A DNA stretch of 64,000 nt from contig NC_033796.1 in NCBI RefSeq assembly GCF_001876935.1, positions 101,498,035-101,562,034 on the forward strand, in the 5' to 3' direction. The translations under genes and the position numbers were made by a program. This document shows, piece after piece, positions 22,276-33,919 of the stretch. The DNA comes from Asparagus officinalis (lineage: Eukaryota; Streptophyta; Magnoliopsida; Asparagales; Asparagaceae). The stretch's first letter is position 1; each line of letters begins with the position of its first letter. The notes beneath the pieces are model-generated. The model made no database searches. It had not been told where the DNA came from and worked only from the letters and a program-made list of their open reading frames with translations.

Positions 22276-24752
22276 GCAGAAGGACAGTTCTTCACGATGC
22301 ACCTCAGCAAGTTCAACTCGATTGTTGATCAGCTTATCTCCATAGACATCATATTCGATGATGAAGTGCATACCCTTTTATTACTATTGCAATATCCTGA
22401 TAGTTGGGCAGGTTGTGTGACGGCAATCAGCAATTTGGCGAGGAAGGAAAAGTTAAAGCTGAGTGAGGTGGTTAATATGATTCTATCCTAAGAGATTAGA
22501 AGAAAAGCGTCCGAATGAGAAGGTTCAAGTTTAGCCCCTAAACTTCAAGCAGAGAGGCAAAAGCCAAAAGAAAGGGAGCCAGAATAGGAATCGGTCGAAG
22601 TCAGTGAAGAAGAGGCCGAACTTGAAGGTTAGGCCTATCAAAAAAAAGTATTGGAACTATGGCCAGGAGAGCAATATGTCTTTAGTCTGCAAGAGTCCAA
22701 AGAAGGATGCGGGTGAGCAGGATGCTCATATCGTGCAGGATGCTTTAATCCTTGCTATGGACAGCGATTCAGATTCTTGGGTCATCGACTTAGGAGACTC
22801 TTTCCACGCTACTACAAATAAGAAGTTTCTTCATAATTATGTAGCAGGGGACGTTGGAAAAGTGTATTTGGGGGCCAATGAGCCCTATAATATTTATTAG
22901 AAAGGGCGATATGCAGATTCAGATGAAGGGCTCTAAGTGGAACTTGAAGAACGTGAGACACATACCGAAACTAAAGAGAATCTTATTTCGGTGGGACAGC
23001 TTAGAGCAGAAGGCTATGTTTCGATATTCATAGGGGATTCATAGAGAATCTCTAACGATACGATGATAGTTGCCCGATGCAACAAATTAGGTACTTTCTA
23101 CCTCACCTCACATGCGAGTGACACCCTCGTAATTACAGCTGACAAAAAGAGTACAGATCTATGGCACAACAGGCTAGGGAACATGAGCGAGAATGGGATG
23201 AAGATCTTACATTCACAGGGAAAGTTAATCGGGATCGATTCCGTGAAAGTCAGGGTTTGTGAAGATTGTATCTTTAGGAAGCAGAAGAGGGTTAGTTTTC
23301 AGAAGGGTAGAAGGCCATCTAAGGCTCAGAAGCTAGAGTTGATTCATACATATGTATGGGGTCCAGCCAGTGTGTCTTCTTTTGGCGGTTCGAGATATTA
23401 TATCACCTTTATCAACGATCACTCGAGGAAGGTGTGGGTTTATTTCATGAAGCATAAGTCAGAGGTGTTCAGAGTCTTCAAGAAGTGGAAGACCATATTG
23501 AAGAACGAGACGGATCTAAAGGTGAAGTGTCTGAGATCAGACAATGGTGGAAAATACGAGCTGGAGGAGTTCAAGAGGTTCTGTGCTACGAATGATATTC
23601 ACCTAGAGAGGACTACTCCAGGGACACCGTAGCAGAACGGTATTGCGAAGAGAATGAACAGAACATTGACGGTGTATGCTAGGAGCATATGATTACATGC
23701 AGGTCTGCCTAAGACATTTTGGGCGGATGCGGTGCATATGACGGCTTACCTTATTAATCATGAGCCATCAGTTCCATTGGATTTTGGGATTTCGGAGAAG
23801 GTTTAGAGTAGAAAAAAGATAAATTTCTCACGCTTGCGGGTATTTAGTTGTGTGGCTTATGTTCATATCAGTGACCATGTCAGGGACAAGCTAGAGGCTA
23901 AGTCACAGAAGTGCACATTCATTGGATACGACATTGATGAGTTCAGGTATCATCTTTAGGATGAGAAGAACATGAATACCATCAGGAACCGAGACGTTAT
24001 ATTCAATGAGGAGGTGATGTATAGCGATAGGGAAAATACCAATGATAGCCAAAGCAGTGAGAGCAGCACTTCGGATGTAGGTGGATCCGAGTACATGGAT
24101 TTAGGGGAACTTTTAGATAGGGGTGATGATGTTTGTTCTGACCAAAGAACGAAGGAGGCTCTAGGTGCAGAAGCAACTACCCAGGGCGTGGAGCTAAGGA
24201 GGTCATCCAGGGTACCCAAACCGAATCCTAGATATATTTCATCTCTTGATTACTTATTGTTGATAAATAATGGTAAACCGAAGTGCTATGAGGAGGCTAT
24301 GCAAGTGAGTGAATTTTAGCAGTGGGAGCATACGATGCAGGAGGAGATGGATTCTTTACGCACTAATGAGACATGGGAATTAGCCCACCCACCTGCACAG
24401 AAAAAGGCATTGCATAACAAATGGGTCTACCGGGTCAAGCAAGAGAGTGATGAAAGCAAGAGGTTTAAGGCCAGATTAGTTGTAAATGGATTCTAGCTGT
24501 GGGAAGGAGTGGACTACACGGAGATAGTTTCCCCTGTTGTAAAACTCACAACCATCAGGGTGATGTTGAGCTTGGTGGCTGTAGAAGACCTCTTCCTTGA
24601 GCAGTTAAATGTGAAGATTGCCTTTTTTCATGGTGACTTGGACGAAGAAATCTACATGAAGCAACCTGTTGGCTTCATTGAAGAAGGAAAGGAAGAGATG
24701 ATATGTAAGCTCAAGAAGAGCTTATATGGTTTGAAATATGCTCCGAGGCAGT

Positions 24753-26928
24753 TGAAAGTACCCTAGAGGGGGGTGAATAGGGTTATTGCTAATCTTATTA
24801 GATATTAATGCCGATTAAAACTTATTAACAAATTATTCTTGAAAGATAGATATACAATATGATATGAGCAAGAATAAATAATATAAACAAAGTGCAATAT
24901 CCTAACAATGAGATACACAATGAGATATATGCTAGGATAAGAAAAAACAAATGTGATAGAGCAAAGTGAACAATGAGCAATGGCTAATAAAATAGACTAA
25001 GCAATAGACAAAATTGATACACCAATGCAAATACTAACACACAAGGATGCTCACGGAGTTCGGACCTTCCGTCCTACGTCTTCGCTCCTCACTCCCGGTG
25101 AGAAATCCACTATCGTAACCGAGTTTTTTACGCTCACCCGAATAACATTTACCCATCACACTCGGTTTTCTAGCTCGCCGAAAACTTTACAATCCACACT
25201 CTTGCATCACACTTTACATCCTCTAATTGTTGGTCTCTAGCCCGTGTCTCCCTCAAGGGTTAGGAATTACAACCTACCTCTAGGCATTACCACCTACCCT
25301 ACTCCTCTTGTGACGACCCTGTCTCTCACCACATATTTCTCTCGGTGTACAAGTGTATTACAAAGTGCAACTTACAATTAGGCTCAATTTCAATAGAATG
25401 TTCTTTACAATAGGTGAGAACTCAATGTAAGCTCAATCTCACAAATTACAAACCCACAACCCAATATATGATGTATGAAATCCTACAAGCTCAAATAGGG
25501 TGTGTATGATAAAATGAGTATAAATAAAATCTAACTCAATTAGCAAACTAGCAATAATAAGAATATAAAAATCAATAATAAAATTGCTTGAGAAAAGAGT
25601 TAGAAAAACTTCTCTATAAACACAAAGAGGTTGAAGAAGATTGAGGATGAATTCCTCAATTGAAAATGCAAGCCTCATCTTTGTAAACTCAAGCTTAGAA
25701 ACTTAAACAAACTTTAAAACTCTTTAAACTCCTCTTTAAACCCTCTTCAAAAACTTAATTCTGATGAGAACAATAGGGATTTATATAGGAAAAAAAACCA
25801 AGGTACAAAAGCCAAGCAAAACCAGCAAAATGATAAAATAACAAAGGATGGATATATAGCCGTTGGAGCTGGTCAGTCGGCTGACGGGATGAATCAGTCG
25901 ACTGATGAGCTAACCGTTGTATTCATTTTCCAGCTCATTAGTCGACTGGCGATCTTTATCAGTCGACTGATGGATCATCAGTCGACTGGTCAGTTGATCA
26001 AAACAAAACAGAAACTATTTGATGATTGCAGGCACTTTCTTTAGTCGACTGATCAGTCGATTGATGTCATCAGTCGACTGATCAGTCGACTGATAACAGG
26101 TTTTTAGCTTGCATTAAATAGTAAAAACCAACTTTGAAGAGCTTTAAAAAATAGCAAATAAATTCTAAAAAATATAAAACTTTGAGGTAAAAACCAACTT
26201 TGAAGAGCTTTAAAAAATAGCAAATAAATTCTAAAAAATATAAAACTTTGAGAAAAGTTTATAATCATGAATATGAACATGTAATAGCAAATAAATTCTA
26301 AAAAATATAAAACTTTGAGAAAAGTTTATAATCATGAATATGAACATGTTGAAAAATGAATTTTTCAAATTGCTCTTACCATTTGTGAAAACTCAGAAAT
26401 ATTCAAAAGTGCTAAAATACATGTTTTTAAAATATGTTGTTTTTGCCATTTTATCTCAAATCAAGTTCATCAAACTTGTGTAATCGTTTTATGGACATAA
26501 TAAAAGATGTTAGCATGGTTTGTATAGTCCAAAACATATTTGAATGTATTTTGCATAAAAACACCTATTTTCATGAAAATTCACCAATATAATGTGTGTG
26601 TATATTTGAGCTTATGGAATTAAGACACATTATGTAAAACCTAAACTTAATTTACTCAAGCTTGATAGGTCTTCAATGTAGCTTGTCTTGATAAATATGG
26701 AAGAAGCTTGAACTTAGATCTTGACTAGTATGCATAGGCTTCATTCCACTATTCCACCAACATCCATTGGATATGATTATAAATGCTTGATTTCATCCAT
26801 ACTCTAACGTATTGTTTGTCTAGAATACCTAATAAGAAAATATAAACACTAGACAAATAATATTAAAAATTATTTATAATCATCAAAATAAGATTAGATG
26901 ATGTAGGCTCATAACATGAGACCTAACA
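24753..26928 (-). repeat. 3' LTR of the Sirevirus-like element
   Basis: Starts TGAAAGTACCCTAGAGGGG and ends GAGACCTAACA on the + strand. It carries a palindrome cluster at 25868-26095. A ~90-bp stretch (AAAAACCAACTTTGAAGAGC and following) is tandemly repeated at 26125-26345, making this LTR longer than its partner. Confidence 0.9.
25868..26095. repeat. Cluster of TCAGTCGACTGA palindromes in the Sirevirus LTR
   Basis: At least eight perfect or near-perfect copies of the palindrome centred on GTCGAC, partly arranged head to tail. The partner LTR has the matching cluster at 30828-31025, with several copies decayed by C-to-T or G-to-A (for example CAGTTGACTG). Related palindromes lie at 4650-4860. 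Confidence 0.85.
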
Positions 26929-27035
26929 ATCTCCCCCTTTTTGATGATGACAAACAATCTACACAAAGTGTATATAAGATATACATTAAAGAATAATACT
27001 CTTAAAATATACTCACGATCCATTTGTTTCTCCCC
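26929..27035 (-). promoter_or_regulatory. Multiple polypurine tracts of the Sirevirus-like element
   Basis: On the - strand AAAAAGGGGGAGAT abuts the LTR at 26929-26942, and a second copy, CCAAAGGGGGAGAAAC, lies at about 27019-27034. Repeated polypurine tracts before the 3' LTR are an established Sirevirus trait. They prime plus-strand DNA synthesis. Confidence 0.75.
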
Positions 27036-27498
27036 CTTTGGTAACATCAAAATGCGGAAAATAAAAGAATAAGAGAGCGAAAGCTCTCCCGATCATAAAG
27101 CATAGGTGAGTATAAACAACAAGAAATATATAAGGATTGCTCCCCTATCAAAATGCCATATAGAAAATATGCAATTATAAACATGGCAAACAAATATGAG
27201 CAAATATAAATGTAAAAATGCTAAACACAACTCACATACAAAGATAGACTAAGTGAACACATATAAGGTGTCACAAGAGTCTAAAACATAAAACCTAAAA
27301 GATTTCAAAAAGAATAAAAGAAAATCAAACGTTAAATGATTAAAAAAATTACAAATTATCTACCATAAAACATGATTGATTGAGAACACAAATAGACATA
27401 TAAAAGATGTCTCAATATCTAATCATAAAAACATTTTTTGGATATAAACAAAAGTAGATCATGAAGTAAAAAAATGAAATCATGAACCTCATGAAGGT
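27036..27498. other. Non-coding 3' interior of the Sirevirus-like element
   Basis: AT-rich, many stops in all frames. No gene seen. Confidence 0.5.
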
Positions 27499-27726
27499 TC
27501 AAACAAAAGCCTCAAATGATACTAAAAGAAATTCAAAGTGTATATATTGTATCATTTTCGACAAAAGCAAGAGAGGTGAGCATAACAAGCTCTTGAAACA
27601 AGTTTCAACCCAAATAAAGCTTTTAGCATTCGGTAAACCTCCCGGGGGGGCATAACAAGCTCTTGAAACAAGTTTCAACCCAAATAAAGCTTTTAGCATT
27701 CGGTAAACCTCCCGGGGGTGGCTCAA
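27499..27726 (-). pseudogene. RT fragment of the Sirevirus-like element, internally duplicated
   Basis: The - strand reads HPREVYRMLKALFGLK, the hallmark VYrLkKALYGLKQAPRAWY block of copia RT with substitutions. Then a second, frameshifted copy of the same 75 bp follows, because 27583-27720 contains a direct tandem duplication (each copy ends in CCTCCCGGGGG on the + strand). No other pol sequence survives between here and gag. Confidence 0.65.
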
Positions 27727-28187
27727 ACATATAACCTCTCATATGTAAATACAAAACAAAGTATATATCTAAAAAGTATTTGATCAATAGAAGAAATCCT
27801 TTTTGTAAAACTTGATCAAATCATATACAGAGTACATTATAAACTACAAATAGATGATCCAGAAGCTCAAACACATAAATATCATTATAAGAGTGTTTTT
27901 ATAATGATCCCATAAACATAAACACATTGTTAAAATAATTGAAAACATGGTATATTACCAAAAGTGATGTTTTAACACAGAAAAATCTTCTTGATAAAAA
28001 TTGTATCAATTCATAAACGATGAAAACATGGAAATCTATAAAAGAGAATCATGAAAAAAATATGAATGATAATTTTGCAAATCAAATACCAAGAATGAAA
28101 TTATTTTCAATTTTGTTAATAAAACTTAAATAAAAACATCTTTAAGAACATGAAAAACTAAAAAGCTAAAGAATTCGTTCTTAAAGA
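27727..28187. other. Unassigned interior of the Sirevirus-like element
   Basis: AT-rich sequence between the gag stop and the RT fragment. This is where protease, integrase and most of RT would be in a full element. Nothing recognisable remains. Confidence 0.5.
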
Positions 28188-29588
28188 TTAAACATGTTTT
28201 GGTACCCAATTACTCTTGGTACCTAAAAGTTTAGGGACATGAACCCTATGATTAAAGCTTAAAGTCCTTGGGTTATGAACCCATTTGGGTGCATTTTGTG
28301 CACGGATACGGTCAAAACAAAAATTGTATACATGACCCATATGATTGCAACTTATGCAATGTAGAGTTTAGAATGGTTTACGTTGACCAAATTGTTGTGC
28401 ACGTTGCTCATTTGTAAAAATAGGTTTTTCTTTGTAATTATTTTGTAGACGATAGTTTCTTCTCAAATCAAAATAAAACTTGGTCAAATGATCAAAATGA
28501 CCATAAAAATTACACTTATACACATGGACATGTTTATGATTATCACTAAGTGTGTGTACATGTGTATGAGAAGAAGAAGCTTGATGGGATGCACAAACAT
28601 GATTTGGCTTGTTAGGTTTTTGTGCATTATAACAAAATTTAGCAATATGGCCTTTACGGTCACAAATTAAACACTTGTAAATTTTGCTATACTTGTGTGC
28701 ATAGTGAATATGTTTCTTGGAAATATTTTTGTTGGACTTTGCACACAAGTCCATAAGCTTGTTATTATTAACAATACAAGTTTTTAATGTTGAATCTAAA
28801 GAGGATATTCTTTTAGTTATTTGATTCAACTCATTATTTGAAATATGTGCATTGTTATTAGAAGTAAAACATGCATGATCAATTTTAAAAGAAGTAAGCT
28901 CTTTTCTAATGTTTTCAACTTCTAATATAGCATCACATTTCGCATGAAACAAACTAGCATTTTCTAATTTTAATTTTTTATTGCATTCTTTAAGATTTAT
29001 ATTTTTATTTGCAATGAGATTAAACTTAGTGGCTAGTGTTTCATGAGAGGGTTTTATTTCGACATGCTTGCTTTTTAGGTTAATGTAGCTACGTTGCAAT
29101 TTTCTATACTCATGCATCAATAATTCATAGCCATGTGCGAGTTCATCAATAGTAAGATCATTTTCGTTATCGGACTTGCATACCTCACTAAGGCTATCGC
29201 TTAGTAGCCGTGTGCATGATGAGGCTCCTTGTAAACTTGAAGAGGGAACCGCCAAAGATTGTCGGATCGCCTCCAAGTTCCCTTGATGTGCTTCAAATAA
29301 TTTCTAAATTATATAAGCACTATCAAAATGAGCAAGTTCGTTAGAAATACATGGACCTAAAGCATCATGCATAAATTATAACACTAACTTGTTCATAGTA
29401 AACATTTTCTTGTCATGTTTGCTTCACTTAGATTTCTCCGAAGTGGGCGCAATATAAGCATTGTTAATAACTTCCCATAAATCTATGTTTCTAGATTCAA
29501 CAAAATTTTTGAATCTATAACACCATTGTTCATAAGGGAAGTTACTATATCTAGGAGCAACATTTATATCATAGCCTACACCGAACAT
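28188..29588 (-). pseudogene. Sirevirus-like Gag, three zinc knuckles, one stop and one frameshift visible
   Basis: Starts at ATG 29588 (MFGVGYDINVAPRYSNF, then FPYEQWCYRFKNF and DLWEVINNAYI, the usual copia gag N-terminus). It is broken near 29300 by stops and a frame change, and continues as a 302-codon ORF (29276-28368). That part has a long coiled-coil-like region (TIDELAHGYELLMHEYRKLQ ... KELTSFKID) and zinc knuckle 1, CLICDRKGHIAKFC. Knuckle 2 has decayed (CNFYGHFDHLTKFY, two Cys lost). After one stop at 28368 the frame goes on to knuckle 3, CISCNHMGHVYNFC, and ends at the TAA whose complement is 28188-28190. It would encode the particle protein and is inactive now. Confidence 0.75.
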
Positions 29589-29713
29589 ATCTATAATATA
29601 TGAGCAAGCGAATTAATTAATATCAAAATAAGATTAGCAACAATATTAAAGCTTGGACCATTAACTCAAGGCGGTTAAACCTTAAATCAAGAGCACCAAG
29701 CTCTGATACCAAT
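29589..29713 (-). other. Primer binding site and leader of the Sirevirus-like element
   Basis: The - strand reads TTTCA|ATTGGTATCAGAGCTTGG, an intact initiator-Met tRNA primer site next to the LTR end, then about 100 bp of leader before gag. Confidence 0.85.
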
Positions 29714-31725
29714 TGAAAGTAACCTAGAGGGGGGTGAATATGGTTGTTACTAATCTTATGAGATATTAATGCCGATTAAAACTTATTAACAAATTATTCT
29801 TACAAGATAGATATACAATATGATATGAGCAAGAATAAGCAATATAAACAAAGTGCAATATCCTAACAATGAGATACACAATGAGATATATGCTAGGATA
29901 AGCAAAAAAAAATGTGATAGGGTAAAGTGAACAATGAGCAATGGCGAATAAAATAGACTAAGCAATAGACACAAATGATATGCCAATACAAACACTAACA
30001 CACAAGGATGATCACGGAGTTCGGACCTTTCGTCCTATGTCTCCCCTCCCCACACACGGGGAGAAATCCACTATCACAACCGGGTTTTCTACGCTCACCT
30101 GAATAACGTTTACGTCTCACACTCGGTTTTCTAGCTCATCGAAAACTTTACAATCCACACTCTTGCAATCACACTTTACACCCTCTAAGTATTGGTCTCT
30201 ATCCCGTATCTCCCTCAAGTGTTAAGAATTATAACCTACATCTAGGCATTACCACCTACCCCACTCCTCTTGGGACGACCCAGTCTCTCACCACACACTT
30301 CTCTCGGTGTACAAGTGTATTACAAAGTGCAACTCACAATTAGGCTCAATTTTAATAGAATGTTCTTTATAATAGATGAGAATTCAATATAAGCTCAATC
30401 TCACAAATCCCAAACCCACAACCCAATATATGATGTATGAAATCCTACAAGCTCAAATAGGGTGTATGAGATAAAATGAGTATAAATAAAATCTAACTCA
30501 ATTAGCAAACTAGCAGTAATAAGAATATAAAAATTAATAATAAATTTGCTAGAGAAAAGAGTTAGAAAAACTTCTCTATAAACACAAAGAGCTTGAAGAA
30601 GATTGAGGATGAATTCCTCAATTGAAAATGTAAGCCTCCTCTTTGTAAACTCAAGCTTAGAAACTTAAACAAACTTTAAAACTATTTAAACTCCTCTTTA
30701 AACCCTCTTCAAAAACTTAATTCCGATGAGAACAATAAGGGTTTATATAGGAAGAAAAACCAAGGCACAAAACCCAAGCAAAACTAGCAAAAATAATTAA
30801 AGGCTAGAAATATAGCCGTTGGAGCTGGTCAGTCAACTGACGGGATAAATCAGTTGACTGATGAGCTGACCATTGTATTCATTTTTCAGCTCATCAGTCG
30901 ACTAGCGATCTTTATCAGTCGACTGATGGATCATTAGTCGACTGGTCAGTCGACCGAAACAAACAGAAACTATTTGATGATTGTAGATACTTTCTTCAGT
31001 CGACTGATGTCATCAGTCAACTGATAACATGTTTTAACCTGTATTAAATAGTAAAACCTAACTTTGAAGAGCTTTAAAAAATAGCAAATAAATTCTAAAA
31101 AATTTAAAACTTTGAGAAAAGTTTATAATCATGAATATGAACATGTTGGAAAAGGAATTTTTCAAAACTCTCTTACCATTTGTGAAAACTCAGAAATATT
31201 TAAAAGTGCTAAAATACACGTTTTTCAAATATGTTGTTTTTGTCATTTTAGCTCAAATCAAGTTCATCAAACTTGTGTAATCGTTTTATGGACATAATAA
31301 AAGATGTTAGCATAGTTTGTATAGTCTAAAACATATTTGAATGTATTTTGCATAAAAACACCTATTTTCATGAAAATTCACAAATGTAATGTATGTGTAT
31401 ATTTGAGCTTATAGAATTAACACACATTATATAAAACCTAAACTTAATTTACCCAAGCTTAATAGATCTTCATTGTAGCTTGTCTTGGTAAACATGGAAG
31501 AAGCTTGAACTAAGATCTTGACTAGTATGCATAGGCTTCATTCCACTATTCCGCCAACCTCTATTGGATATGATCGTGAATGCTCGATTTTATGCATCCT
31601 CCAACGTGTTGTTTGTCTAGAATACCTAACAATAAAACATAAATACTAGACAAGTAATATTAGGAGTTCTTTATAATCATCAAAATAAGATTAGAAGATG
31701 TAGGCTCATAATATGAGACCTAACA
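29714..31725 (-). repeat. 5' LTR of the Sirevirus-like element
   Basis: 2012 bp, close match to 24753-26928 but without the ~90-bp tandem copies. Palindrome cluster at 30828-31025. Differences from the partner are mostly transitions. Confidence 0.9.
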
Positions 31726-32105
31726 ACAATGGTACAAGAAGTTCGATAACTTCATGCAAAACAATGGCTACAGAAGATACAATTCGGATCATTGCTACTA
31801 TTTCAAGATGTTCGAGTCCAGCTTTATTATATTGTTATTATATGTTGATGGCATGTTAGTAGCAGGACCATGTTTAGAGGAGATAAACAGTTTAAAAAAA
31901 CAGCTGGCAAAGGATTTTGCAATGAAGAATCTGGGTGCAGCAAAGCAGATTCTAGGGATACGAAACAGTAGGAATGAAGCTGAAGGGACGATGAAGTTGA
32001 GCCAAGCTGAATATATCGAGAAGGTACTTAAGAGGTTTAATATACATAATGTTAAGGTTGTTAGCACCCCCTTGGAAGCCTATCCGAGGAGCAATCGCTT
32101 AAGAT

Positions 32106-32110
<5 letters not shown>

Positions 32111-32159
<49 letters not shown>
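32111..32159. repeat. (GA)n microsatellite in copia-1
   Basis: About 24 GA units within the former RT-to-RNase H region of copia-1. It is absent at the same place in copia-2, so it expanded after copia-1 died. Confidence 0.9.
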
Positions 32160-32162
<3 letters not shown>

Positions 32163-32680
32163 ATGAGCAGAGTGCCATATTCTTCGGTCATTAGGAGTCT
32201 TATGTACGCGATGGTTTGCACGAGGCCGGATATTGCCCATGTAGTGAGAGTTGTGAGCAGGTTTGTAAGAAATCTAGGGAAGTAGTATTGGGAGGCCATG
32301 AAGTGGATATTACGGTACTTGAGAGGAACAACGAACAAGCTACTATATTTCAGGAGGAAGGAGCTAGTGCTGCCGGGATACGTGGATGCAGACTTCACTG
32401 GTGATCATGATACGAGGCGAAGCATCATGAGGTATGTTTATACCTTAGCGTAGATAGCAGTGAGCTGGGTCTCACGTCTGCAAAAAAGTATAACTTTATC
32501 TACAATCGAGGCTAAGTATGTCATAGTGACTGAAGCAAGCAAGGAGATAATCTGGTTGAACGGGTGCTTGGAAGAGTTGGATATGAAGCAAGGGCGAGGA
32601 GTTCTTTATTGTGATAGCCAGAGCGCTATATGTCTTGCCAAGAATCCAGTTTATCATGTCAGAACGAAGCACATCGATGT

Positions 32681-33919
32681 TTTTTTCGTCAAAAATTATT
32701 TTCTTCATTGTATAACTCATTACAACTTTGATCGTTACAATAAGTTCAAAAAGATTGGTCCTTTTATAAGACCTTTACACAATGAAAATAAAAAATATAA
32801 TTCTCTTGAAAATAAACGCAAGATCCGTTTATCGTCTCCTGCTTGCGTGGGTGTCTTCGCCTGTGCCGAGGTTTATCTGTGGACCACCTTTGATCAGATC
32901 CGGTTGTTGAAAATTCGGCAGAGCTCCTACCTCACCAAGGAGGTATTTGCTTAAAGCGCTGAAATCGACCAAGCAAAATTAGTAACTCTTCTTGAGATTA
33001 AGACCAAGCCTAATCTCGAGGAACGGACGGGAACAGGCTTCAGATCCTTCGAATTGCTCCTTCTTTATGTCGGGATTCACCAGGATCTCGCTAGCCCTTG
33101 CTGAAATTCGTGCCCCCTTGCTCTCCAACTCGGCAGCACCTCCTCGTCTTGATAATTAATCCCCCCTGTGAAATGAGCCCCTAGGCCTATATTTATAGGC
33201 TTCGGTTAGGGGTTTTTGGATAAGAATGGATGATTCCTCCTTATCTTTAGTTAATAACTGATTAACTATGTTTGGGGATGATATCAGATCAGTTGGGATG
33301 CTCAGGAACCAACAAATCCTAAGAAAAACCGTCAAAAACCGAACATGAGTCAAAACAGCGTAGGGGGCATTAATCGGCGAAATCCGACCCGCGTGGGCAC
33401 GGGTCGGATTCGTCCAACCCGTGTCACCCGCGGGTCGGTTGAATCCGACCCGCGCAGGTGCGGGTAGTTTTGCCCCTTTCACTGATTTTTGTGTTTTTTG
33501 ACTTTTCTGATTTTCTGGGACTTGTAGTTTCTCCCGTTTCACGTATTTGGCTGACTTGTTGACTTGCACGCTTCATTGCGGGACTGACCGTCAAACGCGT
33601 GTTGGTTGACATGCGCGCGTTGGTTGACGTGCGCGTGTTGATTAATGTGCGCGTGTTGACCGACGTGCACGAACTGATTGACATGCACGTGTTGACCGAC
33701 GTGCGCGAATTGATTGACGTGCACGTGTTGACCGACGCGCGCAAGCTGATTGTTGAGCGTGTAGGCCACTCGGTTCGTCGTTTCGCTTCATGCGCTTGTC
33801 AGCGTCAGATGATCCTCTTTGACTCGGATAATCCTCTTCGATTTGGATAATGGTGTTCATCACCTTCTCTTTGTCTCGAGCTGTGTACGGACACCTATAG
33901 GCATTTTTAGACGCCTACA
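32681..33919 (-). repeat. 3' LTR of Tat-2
   Basis: 1239 bp. + strand end GACGCCTACA is followed by the family polypurine tract (complement, 33920 onward). TATA box on the - strand at 33190-33197. CG-rich palindromes near 33378-33470 and minisatellite 33590-33765. Confidence 0.85.

Larger units (their letters stand above)
24753..31725 (-). mobile_element. Gag-only Sirevirus-like copia element inserted in copia-1 RT
   Basis: LTRs of 2176 bp (24753-26928) and 2012 bp (29714-31725), an interior of 2785 bp, and the primer site on the - strand next to 29713 (ATTGGTATCAGAGC, the initiator-Met type). Target duplication GCAGT (24748-24752) versus ACAAT (31726-31730), both differences G-to-A; joining the flanks restores PRQWYKKF of copia-1. 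Long LTRs, clustered palindromes in them, and repeated AAAGGGGGAGA-type polypurine tracts are traits of Sireviruses. Gag is present but pol is reduced to an RT fragment, so the copy is non-autonomous. Confidence 0.85.

Noticed and set aside
24753..31725. Possible ordinary gene with LTR-like flanks
   Set aside because: The target duplication, initiator-Met primer site, polypurine tracts and zinc-knuckle gag show a retrotransposon.
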